From: Sinohyriopsis cumingii
Taxonomy: Eukaryota; Mollusca; Bivalvia; Unionida; Unionidae
Direction of reading: 5' to 3'
Assembly: GCA_028554795.2 (NCBI GenBank)
Contig: CM068839.1
Location: 39,151,006 to 39,215,005 of the forward strand
DNA length: 64,000 bases
Positions within the stretch are counted from its first letter, which is position 1. Every line of letters starts with the position of its first letter. Of the stretch, positions 23,481 through 33,869 are shown piece after piece. The notes below the pieces were generated by a model. The model saw only the letters and a program-made list of their open reading frames with translations, was not told the DNA's origin and did no database searches. The position numbers and the translations under genes were made by a program.

Positions 23481-23603
23481 ATATTGATGAGTGTGTAGAA
23501 GACCTTGGAGTGTGTCAACACAACTGTACTAACACAGTAGGATCATACCAGTGCCAGTGTCCACCAGGTTACTCACTGTCCCAGGATGGACACACATGTC
23601 AGG
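23481..23603 (+). CDS. HMCN1: Hemicentin exon: cbEGF module 5
   Basis: The acceptor is TTGTATTGTAG and the donor CAGG|GTAACT. The exon is 123 nt, phase 1 to phase 1. Its 41 residues start DIDEC, with six cysteines and the C-x-N-x4-Y-x-C calcium/hydroxylation motif ([10 protein letters not shown]). It is followed at once by several degenerate copies of its own 3' half together with the donor. None of these copies keeps a complete six-cysteine reading frame. Confidence 0.9.
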
Positions 23604-24420
23604 GTAACTATTCACACAGCTGTACTAACACAGCATGCCACACCATTGTAACATCCCACAGGCTGCACGCTGCTCCAAGTGTACACATATGCCAGGCTAA
23701 GTGTTCACACAACTGTACTGACACATTTTGGTGATGCCATTGCCTTACCCCCACCACACCCCTTCCATTGATAATGGGTCCACTTGCACAAGTGAAATAA
23801 CACAAGAGTCATACCATTGCCAGTGTTTCCATGTTACATATTGTTTCAGTTGGACACACTCATCAGTAAGTGTCCTCTACACAGCAATATTAACATAGTA
23901 GGTCATACCTTTGTCAATGTCCCCTAAGTTATGCATTTTCCCAGGATGGAAACACTCATCACTAAGTGTCTACACAACTGTATTCACACAGGGGATCAGT
24001 GTTCCCTAGGACACATTAATTTGGGGTAATACCTTTTGTCAGTGTCATACATGTTACACAGCATTCCAGATGGAGACCCTTATCTTAGTAAGTGTTCATG
24101 CATTTATTATAATACTGCAGTCATACTGGCATGACTCAGGTTAAACAAGGTTCTGGGGCATATATGCCTGTCAAGGTAGGTGTTTTCCCAAAATGGATAT
24201 ACTTTTCAGGGTAAGTTCACAAAAATCTATTTAAATATTGGGTAATGCCAGTGACACAAAGGTTACTCATTGCTCCAAGATGGGGACAATTTCCAGGGTA
24301 GGTGCTCAGCTCAGACAACTGCAGTAATATTGTGAGTTGTACCAGTATCAGTGTCCACATGTTAATGCTGTCCCAGGATAGAGATAGTTACCATGGTAAT
24401 ATAACTAATATAGTGGGTTA
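23604..24420 (+). pseudogene. Chain of decayed copies of the 3' half of hemicentin cbEGF exon 5
   Basis: Six or so degenerate repeats of about 110 bp follow the exon. Each resembles its 3' half: CACAACTGTACTAACACAG, TCATACCAGTGCCAGTGTCC, GTTACTCACTGTCCCAGGAT, GGACACAC..TGTCAGGGTAAG. Several keep a donor-like GTAAGT (near 23,865, 23,962, 24,090 and 24,212). Stops and indels are present in all and cysteines are lost, so they are not usable exons. Divergence increases the history: this array is older than the 25-bp one. Confidence 0.7.
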
Positions 24421-24720
24421 TATAAAGGGTTCATCACACTTGTGTCAGTGTAGTGTCCATGCAGTGGGTTATATAAATGATTTACACTTGTGTCATTGTA
24501 GTGTCCATGCAGTGGGTTATTTAAATGATTTACACTTGTGTCAGTGTAGTGTCCATGCAGTGGGTTATATAAATGATTTACACTTGTGTCAGGGTAGTGT
24601 CCATGCAGTGGGTTATATAAATGATTTACACTTGTGTCATGGTAGTGTCTATGCAGTGGGTTATATAAAGGGTTTACACTTGTGTCATGGTAGTGTCCAT
24701 GCAGTGGGTTAATGGCATTG
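24408..24720. repeat. 48-bp minisatellite, six copies
   Basis: The core is GTCCATGCAGTGGGTTATAT followed by AAATGATTTACACTTGTGTCAGTGTAGT. It grows out of the preceding exon-derived chain (CAGTGT CCA.GT). It is open in frame on both strands because the period is 48. Confidence 0.85.
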
Positions 24721-24757
24721 TCTTCGGACTCCAGGATATACACCATCTTAACATAGA

Positions 24758-25005
24758 TGGGGCCCCGAGTGGCCAAGTGGTCTAAAGTGCTCTCCATTAC
24801 AGATCACTGCCTCTCACCACTGTCTGCGTGGGTTCGAGTCTAGGATGCAGCCAATGTGGGTATGTGAGAAAGCTTGCCAGTAGCTTCTTGTGGGTCGGTG
24901 GTTCTACCTGGGGTTTTCCATGGTTCTTCCTCCACCATTAATACTGGCCGCCATACATAGCCTATTGTGTGCTGAAAAATGGCATTAAACCCAACAACAA
25001 CAGCA
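24758..25005 (+). mobile_element. tRNA-derived SINE with 13-bp target duplication
   Basis: Seen: an A-box TGGCCAAGTGG at 24770-24780 and B-box GGTTCGAGTCT at 24831-24841. A 3' part follows with TTTCCATGGTTCTTCCTCC and ACTGGCCGCCATACATAG, ending in a CAACAACAACAG tail. A perfect 13-bp direct repeat, ATCTTAACATAGA, flanks it (24745-24757 and 25006-25018). Known: RNA polymerase III promoter boxes plus such duplications define SINEs. The CCTCCACC...CTGGCCGCC segment resembles a conserved domain of molluscan SINEs, from memory. It inserted in the last decayed copy of the EGF exon. Confidence 0.88.
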
Positions 25006-25018
25006 ATCTTAACATAGA

Positions 25019-25894
25019 CACACTTGTCGGGGTAAGAGTTTGTTCATCCGGGGTAACAGTGAAATTTGTTTATCAAAATAATCTTTTGAGAAAAGCAAAA
25101 ATGGATGATTCTCTAATTAATTGGAATGTAATTAATATCTAATTATATTAGGAGAGAAAAAATCTCAAATCTGATTTTGTTAAAAGCAGGTTTCACTTTA
25201 TTCATTCACATTTTCAGAGCAAAACATGTCTTGAGCAGTCACACATAAGAAAAGGCCAAAATGACCTTTGTACACAGTTACCTTTCTATATAGGTTCACA
25301 TTTCAAACTTGGTTGTTGATCAAAGACATTGCACCAATTTTCAGTATTTTCATTATTATTATTATTATTATTATTGTTGTTTATTTTTTTAGTTTATTTT
25401 TTTAGGCATATTTTCCTTTTGAAAGAATTCACCATGATATTAATTTATAATTAATAAATTCAGGTAGAAATGGGTTTTCATTGATTGATTTCTACATGCT
25501 TTCCCTCAGACTATTTTGTGTGTAATATGTTTTGGTTTATATCACACAATCTGACAGAATAGAGAGGTTAGCCTAGGACAGATTAAGAGATTTGCAAACA
25601 TTTGTTCAGGAGTTTTTACTTCAGATCAGGAAGATTTTCATTGACCCAATTATTAGGATGGTCAAAAATGACAAAATTTCCCTTCTTTTCTGAATTACTT
25701 CTGACCAGACATAATATAATCCATCTTGACAAACTTGAATCAATGAAGCCAGCTGACCCTGCTGAAAGAATCATAATAATGTTGATTGTTTTGTACTGTT
25801 TTGTTTTTTTCTGATAAAAACATTTAGTATGGTCATCATCAGAAACACACACTGAAAGAGTGGGTAATAAGGATGACAATTTAACTTGACTATT
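25019..25894 (+). other. Intron, unique sequence with (ATT)n
   Basis: A short (ATT)n run lies near 25,350-25,375. The first bases (CACACTTGTCGGGGTAAG) still belong to the exon-derived chain. I see nothing else. Confidence 0.5.
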
Positions 25895-27075
25895 TAGGGT
25901 AGCTTTGTCAGTGACCATTAGGGTAGCTTTCACACTAACAACTAGGGTAGCTTTCACAGTGACAATTAGAGTAGCAACTGACCATTATGGTAGCTTTTTA
26001 CAGTGATCATTAGGGTAGTTTTCAGACTAACCATTAGAGTAGCTTTCACAGTGACCATTAGAGTAGCAACTGACCATTAGAGTAGTTTTGACAGTGACCA
26101 TTAGGATATCTTTCATAGTGAACATTAGGGTAGCTTTGACAGTGACCATTAGTGTAGCTTTCACACTAACAATTAGGGTAGCTTTCACAGTGACAATTAG
26201 AGTAGCAACTGACCATTAGGGTAGCTTTGACAGTGACCATTAGGGTAGCTTTGACAATGACCATTAGGGTAGCTTTCATAGTGACCATTAGGGTAGCTAT
26301 GACAGTCACCATTAGGGTAGCTTTGACGTGACCATTAGGGTAGCTTTGACAGTGACCATTAGGGTAGCTTTCACATTAACCATTAGGGTAGCTTTCATAG
26401 TGACCATTAGAGTAGCAACTGACCATTAGGGTAGCTTTGACAGTGACCATTAGGGTAGATTTGATAGTGACCATTAGGGTAGCTTTGACAGTGACTATTA
26501 GGGTAGCTTTGTCAGTGACCATTAGGGTAGCTTTCACACTAATGACTAGGGTAGCTTTCACAGTGACAATTAGAGTAGCAACTGACCATTATGGTAGCTT
26601 TTTTATAGTGATCATTAGGGTAGCTTTCAGACTAACCATTAGGGTAGCTTTCGCAATGACCATTAGAGTAGCAACTGACCATTAGAGTAGTTTTGACAGT
26701 GACCGTTAGAAGAGCTTTCATAGTCACCATTAGCATAGCTTTGACAGTGACCATTAGGGAAGTTTTTACACTAACCATTAGGGTAGCTTTCACAGTGACC
26801 ATTAGGGTAGCTTCGACAGTGACCATTAGGATAGCTTTCATAGTCACCATTAGGGTAGCTTTCACACTTACCAATAGGGTAGCTTTCACAGTGACCATTA
26901 GTGTAGCAACTGACCAGTAAGGTAGCTTTTGTAGTGACCATTAGGGTAGCTTTGACAGTGACCAGTTTAGTAGCTTTCACAGTGACCATTAGAGTAGCAA
27001 CTGATCATTAGGGTAGCTTTGATAGTGACCATTAGGGTAGCTTTGACAGTGACTGTTAGGGTAGCTTTGGCTGTA
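25895..27075. repeat. 24-27-bp minisatellite, about forty-five copies
   Basis: The core is ACCATTAGGGTAGCTTTGAC plus AGTG, with variants (TTTCACACTAAC, GAGTAGCAACTG) in recurring multi-unit blocks. Each unit contains TTAGGG once per ~25 bp. The array gives spurious frames on both strands (MVTVKATL- and MTVTIRVA-type). Confidence 0.9.
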
Positions 27076-27175
27076 GTTATGGTATCAGAAAAGAATATGC
27101 TGCATAACAGTTTTGTTATAGAATCAATCCTCGGATGCCTGGGACTGTTGACCTTAGATTATATATGTGTATCGA

Positions 27176-27470
27176 CCCTACATGCAAAGCCCAGTAAAAC
27201 CTCACTTTACACAAATAGAAAAGCAGTCCTGTGTACATAGGCCAGTAAAGCTTCAGTTTATATAAGTAAAATGGCAATCCTGTACACATAGGCCAGTAAA
27301 GCCTCACTTTACATAAATAGAAAGGCAGCCCCATGTACATAGGCCAGCAAAGCATGACTTTACACAAATAGAAAAGCAGTCATGTGTACATAGGCCAGTA
27401 AAGCTTCAGTTTACACAAATAGAAAAGCAGTCCTGTACACATAGGCCAGCAAAGCCTCAGTTTATAAGAT
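27176..27470. repeat. About 60-bp minisatellite, five copies
   Basis: The core is GTAAAGCCTCACTTTACACA followed by AATAGAAAAGCAGTCCTGTGTACATAGGCCA. Units differ by small substitutions and the last one is truncated. Confidence 0.85.
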
Positions 27471-27756
27471 AGAAAAGCAAAGTTTGACAGCCTTGGTATT
27501 TAGAGATATCAAGACTGGGACAAGTGTCATATTGTATTTTCAGTAAGTTTTACACATTTTATTAAGATGATTACAAGTCTGAGTTCTGCTGATTTATGTA
27601 AGTCATATTACTTGATACCAGGTAATGTTTATTGGGTTTTATGTCACACTGTGATACATGTTCCTTATGACATTTAACATTATATATTTTATGTTACATT
27701 GTGATAGTCCTTATGATGTAATGTTCAGATGCATAGTGGAAAATGTTTGTTTATGC

Positions 27757-28155
27757 TATGATGTATTATATGGCCCATATCACATGATGTATTATATGGC
27801 CCATATCACATGATGTATTATATGGCCCATATCACATGATGCATTATATGGCCCATATCACATGATGTATTATATGGCCCATATCACATGATGTAATATA
27901 TGGCCTGTATCACATGATGCATTATATGGCCCATATCACATGATGCATTATATGGCCCATATCACATGATGTAATATATGACCCATATCACATGATGTAT
28001 TATATGGCCCATATCACATGATATATTATATGGCCCATTTCACATGATGTATTATATGGCCCATATCACATGATGTATTATATGGCCCATATCACATGAT
28101 GTATTATATGGCCTGTATCACATGATGTAATATATGGCCTTTATCACATGATGTT
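27757..28155. repeat. 26-bp minisatellite, fifteen copies, next to an acceptor
   Basis: The core is TGATGTATTATATGGCCCAT plus ATCACA, period 26 bp and highly uniform. It stops about 20 bp before the acceptor of the last cbEGF exon, so the branch-point region of that intron must lie within or at the edge of the array. Confidence 0.92.
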
Positions 28156-28171
28156 ATGATGCTTGTTTCAG

Positions 28172-28298
28172 ATATAGATGAATGCATTGAGTTCAGTATT
28201 GATTGTGGTCCAGAGAAAATGTGCTTCAATACTCGTGGAGAGTTCACATGTATTGATATACCATGTCCAACAAATTACCAGAGGGACCCAATCACAAA
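28172..28298 (+). CDS. HMCN1: Hemicentin exon: last cbEGF module
   Basis: The acceptor is CTTGTTTCAG and the donor AAA|GTAAGT. The 127-nt exon enters in phase 1 and leaves in phase 2. The module starts DIDEC and contains CGPEKMCFN and [13 protein letters not shown], paralleling the last EGF of vertebrate hemicentins (CGPNRMCFN, IDTPCPPNYQRDP). The sixth cysteine is supplied by the next exon, so the module spans the junction. A 26-bp array ends about 20 bp before the acceptor. Confidence 0.92.
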
Positions 28299-28937
28299 GT
28301 AAGTTGAAATATACCAAAGTTTTTATGCCCAGTTTCTTTCTATCAATCCATTAGTACATTCACCTGTCCATCTGCCCAGAGGAATTATTTGCATGATTAT
28401 GCAAAAGCAAACTGACCTATAAAAAAAATCTGTTGGCATGTTTCTGTACAAGTAGAAGGCCTGTCTAGATTTTCACATTATTTAAATGATTTTTAAAAAT
28501 TCTTCTAAGCATTTTTTAAATATATATTTTTTATACTTTTACTTTTCTATTCCACACCGTGTGCAAATATTGTTAGCACAAATGTACAGTAAATGTTTGA
28601 TCAAGGCGAATAAGGTTTTGTTATGCATAGTTATGTGCTCAGTAAAATAGTATAGTAAAATATATGTGTACCTTATTTATTCTGAGCTTTATCAAGCTAG
28701 TATTAAACTTTCTGGAGGTGGCATTTTACTATTACAGTTGGAACAATATCTGTAGCATGGTACACAGAGTTTAAATAAACTCTGAAGTAACCACCTCAGG
28801 AAAGTGAAAAAAGTGACCCCACAAGAAAGGTGCTTGCTTAATTGAGATTGATGGATGTCTCACCTGCAAATCTTAGGGAAACATAGGGATCACTGTTCTG
28901 CTGGCTTTGTGTCCACCATAAGTTTTTGCATTTAGGG
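28299..28937 (+). other. Last hemicentin intron, first part, unique sequence
   Basis: AT-rich sequence between the last cbEGF donor and a SINE-like element. I see no feature. Confidence 0.5.
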
Positions 28938-29130
28938 AGCTGTGGTAGCTGAATTGCTAAAGTGTTGGACTCCTAAACAAGGGTCATGGGTGTGATATCC
29001 ACCCAGGTGGTGTGGATTGCTCCCTATCTGTTGTTGATTTCCTAATGTGTTATCGATCAAAGCACATGCATACAACTGAAAGACAGCTACAACAAATATG
29101 AACAAGATTAAAATTGGGTCAATGGCAATG
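28938..29130 (+). mobile_element. Possible tRNA-derived SINE
   Basis: GGGAGCTGTGGTAGCTGAAT, then TGTTGGACTCCTAAAC and GGGTGTGATATCCACCC resemble a decayed tRNA: A-box-like TGGTAGCTGAA, anticodon arm GGACTCCTAAAC, and degenerate B-box. A non-tRNA tail follows. I did not find a clear target duplication, so the ends are approximate. Confidence 0.5.
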
Positions 29131-29299
29131 GCTGCAAATTCTAAAAATAAAACAATAGTATGTATGCATTTTTGTCAGTTATGAAGATATGATAATAAAC
29201 CTAAATTCATGCTGGACAGAACACCTATAGCAGTTGCTGAGGAAACAAAGTTTTTAGGCAGAAAAATCACCTTTATTCTACACATAAAGAACTTGAATA

Positions 29300-29320
29300 C
29301 TAAATGCTTGAAATCTCTAG

Positions 29321-29356
<36 letters not shown>

Positions 29357-29426
29357 CTTTATTTAAAGAAGAAGCTCATTTGGTCAACTGACCAATCTTC
29401 CATGAGGCCTTCTACAATGGCATTTG

Positions 29427-29524
<98 letters not shown>

Positions 29525-30390
29525 ATGTTCAGTTTGTACAAGATGTGTCTTTAGACAACAAATTCTGTTAAAAACTCAACAATTGATATACTGCTACAAT
29601 AAAATATGTACAAGGCTTCAAGGATGAGTACATACAGGATTCATATAAATAGTAGTAGCAAACGTGTAAAACATTATAGGTGAGTAAATGATAACAACGT
29701 TGTAAAAAGTAGTAGTATTGAATTAAATAAAATCATACAAATTATTGTTTCTGTAGATGTTGACTAAGAATCTTTTTAGAAGTTTAGCATGTGTCAGCTG
29801 ACTTTATATAAGGTGGTATGGAATTCCATAGTTTGGTTCCAGAAAAAGCAAAACTATTTTTATAAAACTCTGAATTTGGTTTAGGTCAATATAACTTGTT
29901 TGTTGAGATGAATCTTAGTTCATACATATGTACATTTTTAACAAATGTTAACAAACCATGTAAGGATTTATAGACTAGTAAACCCTTCTGAAATTGAGTT
30001 CTTGCTGAAATTGAAGCCACTTTAGGGTTTTAAAAAGACTTGTTGATGGTATATCTAAATCAGCATCAAGAATAACTCTAGCTGCTCTTTTTCAAATTTT
30101 CAGTAATCTTTCCAGATTTTCTAAACCACTATTACCCTAGATAGAACAACAATATTCTAGGTGTGTAATGATATATGCATTGTAGAATATCTTTCTCTAT
30201 TCTTGAGGGAGATAAGATTTTATTCTGTTCAAGCAGTGAATTAACTTTTCTTAATGACCTTATCAACTTGTATTTTTCAGCACAAGATATTGTCTATCAT
30301 AATGCCAAGATGTTTTTCATTTTCAGGCTGTTGTATATCCATACCTTTTATCATTAGATTTACTTAAGGTAGTAGAACACATGTACAGGT
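29300..30390 (-). mobile_element. LINE 3' fragment with trinucleotide tail and (TA)n
   Basis: Read right to left, frames encode the C-terminal part of a LINE polyprotein: a HLGIMIDN block near 30,310, LKWLQFQQ.LNFRR, LHGLLTFVKN, and FAFSGTKLWNSIPPYIKSA near 29,830. The 3' end has TGAGGCCTTCTA, GACTTTATTTA and an (AAT)n tail at about 29,322-29,352, shared with the LINE at 20.9 kb. Multiple stops. A (TA)n tract of about 90 bp (29,432-29,524) lies in its 3' UTR. Confidence 0.75.
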
Positions 30391-31855
30391 GCTGGTAGAA
30401 AAGTCATCTTCAATTTATATAGAATTTGTATTCGATCCAGACTGGACTATGTTTGTGTTGTTTATGGTTCAGCCAGAAAGTGATACTAAACTTGCTTGAC
30501 CCAATTTACCATCAAGGAATTCGCTCTGGAAGCATTTAGTACATTCCCATGCAAAAGTCTTCTCACTGAAGTGAACAAGCCACCAATGTTGATCAATAGA
30601 GATCCATGCTTTCTATATAGTATACTTTGAAATAAGTTCAAACCCTTTGAACCCTGCTTTTTCAACTGTATTCCAATCCATATACAAAACAGTATACTAA
30701 AACAAACCAAATGCCATACCTACCTTTGGCATTAGAATCTCATCCAGCCTTGACAATAAAGAAATTGTCCTTTCTAAAATCCAGACAATGTCCATTCTCG
30801 AAACACCTCTCTGGCTACTTAAACAACCAAAAATACTTTTTACGATAAACGATGGGAAAATATCTTAGACAAACCCTTCCACCATTCTCAACTCTTATCC
30901 TGGACTCCTAACCGAATCTAATAATTACTCAAGAATTTATAGTGATGGGTCAAAGGATGAGGAAAAGGCTGCAGCAGCCTACATAGGTTCATGTGCCAGA
31001 TGGTGCATTGATTTTTTTAGCCAAAATTAGAGCAATAGAACTTGCCCTTAAATATGTCAAAAGCAAACGTATTTTAACTCTCTGATTTACTCTCAGTACT
31101 CCAGTCACTACACAAGTTGAAAAATTCATGAATGACTGATACTCTCATACTCTCAAGAAACATTCCGAGCTGTGTACCTCCCACAATATTGATGTTTACC
31201 TTGCCATGTTGGTATTAAAGGTAATGAAAAAGTAAATTGCACTGCTAAAATGGCTCTATCCTCAAAACCATCTGATTTTGAAATACCATACACTGATGAG
31301 GTATAAGGTAGTCATTTCAAGAATTCAAATTGGTCGTACTTATATAACCACTCCTGCATACTAAAAGGCGACGACCCAACTGAGTGCATTTCTTGCAATG
31401 AACCATTGACTTTTAAGCACTTCATGATTGTTTCAATCTCCAATCTACACACAATCATTACTATAGCGTTCATCACATTTTTTATACAGTAAACTTGTCT
31501 TGCATCTTAAATATCTTGAAAGAAATAAGCATCTATTCTAAAATAGAACATTTATGTTCTCACTTTGGGTATTATTATGTAACATCTATGTCATCATATA
31601 AAATACCTTTTTTTAAATCTAATTATTCTTTGACACACACCATTTACATTCCCCATTAATTAAAAAATCCTCATATATTACCTTCACTATCTCATCACCT
31701 TGCCTTTAATGCATTTATTGTCACGGTTAATATTGAATCATGCATCTTACATATAATCTGTTATGTGGTACTTAAAAGCCTTACACTGCTGGTGCAGTGT
31801 ACAATCAATCGGTCAATCAATCAATCAATCAAGCAAGCAAGCAATCAATCAACTT
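30391..31855 (+). mobile_element. Decayed LINE with RNase H-like region, CAAT-rich tail
   Basis: Plus-strand frames show RT C-terminal and RNase H-type blocks: IRSRLDYVCVVYGSARK near 30,430, a LLDPIYHQGIRSGS block, a D-G-S-K-like site near 30,940, AIELALKYVKS near 31,030, and a terminal C-x2-C-x3-L-T-x2-H zinc-knuckle-like ECISCNEPLTFKHF near 31,390. Known: RNase H after the RT is typical of I/Jockey-type elements. It ends in (CAAT)n/(CAAG)n at about 31,802-31,852. Many stops; 5' truncated; head-to-head with the preceding LINE. Confidence 0.65.
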
Positions 31856-32318
31856 GTACATTAAGTTTATAGCATTTAGCTCTGCTTTTCTCAAATAGTT
31901 GTATATATATATATTTGTGAACCCTAATGAGTGTGTTCATTTTGGAGGCTACTACTCATGCTGGGGAAAAAGCAGGTCACAGTGACATTTTCATGCTTAT
32001 GTGAATTTTGAAGTTTTTGAATTATGCTACATTGGAGCAGGTGAGACATGATATTTAGAGAATTTTCGCTAGACTTGTGCAAGGAAGCTTGTTGAAAATG
32101 GTTGCTTTTAGACATTGTTGCTAAATATATGTGTTTTCAAGGCCAGGCTTGAATATATTGTACATTTCCAGCCAACACTGTGATGTGAGACAAAATACTA
32201 TTTTGAGCTTGGTGTTTATAAAAGTATTTTTAAAGTTACATACAATTTATAACTCAATAAGTAACAGATGGTCAAAATTACATTTCATCATTGATATGGT
32301 TTACTTTTTATCATGCAG
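31856..32318 (+). other. End of the last hemicentin intron
   Basis: AT-rich sequence between the LINE tail and the terminal acceptor, with a (TA)5 run near 31,905. The open frame that runs into the last exon from 32,131 is chance. Confidence 0.55.
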
Positions 32319-32697
32319 TTACTGCGTTCTAGAGTGTATCGATGCTGATGTAGCTTGCCCTCCCAGTGCAAAGTATGCAGATGTCATTGAGTTCCGTACT
32401 CTAGCACTTCCAAGTGGAATACTTGCTCATCAGGACCTTCTGCGACTGATAGCATACAATCAAAATAATGTAATCTTGCGAAAAACAGAGTTCAAGATAA
32501 TGGAAAATGAAGAAGGGATTCCCTTCAGAATTCGATTAGATGATGGAATAGGAGTTTTGTATACTGTGCGACCACTTGAAGATAAGGATGTTTACAGGAT
32601 CAAAGTACGTGCTCGCTCATTTGACAATATTGAAAATACTATACAGTATCAGACCACTTTTATCATTCACATTTCAATATCAGCATATCCATATTGA
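32319..32697 (+). CDS. HMCN1: Hemicentin terminal exon: fibulin-type C-terminal module
   Basis: The acceptor is TTATCATGCAG. The exon enters in phase 2, completing an Asn codon and then YC, the last Cys of the preceding EGF. It runs 125 residues to TGA at 32695-32697. Hallmarks are LPSGI, an LLRLIAYNQ segment, a YRIKVRA-like strand, YQTTFIIHIS and the terminal SAYPY. Known: this is the fibulin-type C-terminal (FC) module that closes hemicentins and fibulins; the SAYPY end is hemicentin-like. The open frame extends upstream of 32319, but that part is intron by the acceptor and by homology. Confidence 0.93.
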
Positions 32698-32806
32698 CAT
32701 TCTGATGTATAACTGGTAAATTATTAATTATTGTACCTTCTGGGCCAATTGACTGAGTAACTGTATTGGAGAAATGTTTTAATGTGTGAACCAAAATTGA
32801 CTGATG

Positions 32807-32812
32807 AATAAA
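32807..32812 (+). terminator. Poly(A) signal of the hemicentin gene
   Basis: A canonical AATAAA lies 110 bp after the hemicentin stop codon in an AT-rich 3' UTR. It is the first such hexamer after the stop. A GT/T-rich stretch (TTGTGATGAATGTTT) follows within 30 bp, as expected for a cleavage site. Confidence 0.7.
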
Positions 32813-33869
32813 ATTTCTAGTGTATTAACTGAAAAATTGTGATGAATGTTTAGAATATATTTCTACTTGTGATGATATGTTACAGACATTAATGTGTATA
32901 AAACACTTAACAAAGCAAAATATGTTAAATGTATGATGATATATGATTGTTAAAATAGTTAAATATTTCAACAAAATAGTTAAATATTTCAACAAGTTCT
33001 CATTAAATTCATATATATCGGATATGAAAAATATTATAGGCCATGCAGGATTCATTTATATATTCGCATGCAAATAATTATATTGGGACAGAATGTTGAG
33101 ACATTCTGTGAATAAGAGAACAAATTCATTTATGCATACTCTTTGATTTCTATTTTAATATGCAATAATGTCTTGATGTGTCATCCATATATATATATAT
33201 ATATATGACATTGCCATATATATCTATCAACATGTCTGCCATTGCCAATTCATCATTTGAAATGTCTTCTACTTCTCCAAATGCACTACTCTATATACAC
33301 ATTTGCATGGAATATTAAAAAATAATAGTTGTATAAAAATGTAGATTTTATATGTACAAAAATAAAATAAATCTTTTTTAACTTGTGTTTTTTTCTGCAT
33401 ATTTTCCAAAGAACTGTTATTTTGGACTTGAGTATGTTTCAAGCAATCAGTTCACCACATCACAAAAAAGTCACATTTTTATCTCTCAACCGAATATTTT
33501 TGTCTTGCCTGTGAAAACATTGTTAGTTGTCACTTTTCCAGCAACATTAGAACCAAGAATAATTTGCATACAAGTTGTCCCCTCCCATGTTTGCAACAAC
33601 CTGCAGAAAACTCTGCAGGAATTTTCACATTGAACTTTGTTTGGCAGGCTGTTTCAGACAAGCAGAGCAGTAAACCTAAATGAAACTATTGCCATACCTT
33701 TCTGTTCTCACATTAGGTAGATTCTCATTATTGTTTGTACCTGAAATTATAACAAGAATTGGGGGGTTGGCCAGTCAAGTTTTCATAAATGTCTATGTGC
33801 CATGATTTTATAAACTTAAGAGGCCATAGTGTAATCCAACCATCATCATACAAGCCATTGTAGTCATCA
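32813..33869. other. Intergenic DNA after hemicentin
   Basis: AT-rich sequence with a short (TA)n near 33,188-33,207 and a duplicated TAGTTAAATATTTCAACAA near 32,960-32,995. No gene is recognised. The further AATAAA hexamers here could serve as alternative poly(A) signals. Confidence 0.5.

Larger units (their letters stand above)
2243..32697 (+). other. HMCN1: Hemicentin-like gene, 3' part (eight visible exons)
   Basis: Seen: eight GT-AG exons in one orientation. All internal cbEGF exons begin in phase 1 with a D-[IV]-[DN]-E-C start, one linker exon lacks an EGF module, and the last exon encodes a C-terminal module ending SAYPY. Known: vertebrate hemicentins end with a row of calcium-binding EGF modules, an EGF-EGF linker containing a C-P-x-G segment, a final EGF with an I-D-x-P-C-P motif, and a fibulin-type C-terminal module. 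The order here matches module for module. Hemicentins are secreted matrix proteins at cell-cell and basement-membrane junctions. The long N-terminal VWA and Ig part must lie upstream of the window. HMCN1 versus HMCN2 orthology cannot be decided. No break is visible in the eight exons. Confidence 0.9.

Noticed and set aside
24758-24850. A functional tRNA gene
   Set aside because: A and B boxes are present but the acceptor stem does not pair. It continues into a SINE body with a tail and target duplication.
25895-27075. Interstitial telomere-like TTAGGG repeats
   Set aside because: TTAGGG appears once per ~25-bp unit and never in tandem. It is part of an ordinary minisatellite.
3620-28155. CRISPR-like arrays
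   Set aside because: Repeats are head-to-tail without unique spacers and lie in introns of an animal gene; there are no cas genes.
2243-32697. Fibulin instead of hemicentin
   Set aside because: The EGF order, the G-L-E linker exon with C-P-x-G, and the SAYPY terminus match hemicentin. Fibulins lack that linker at this place.
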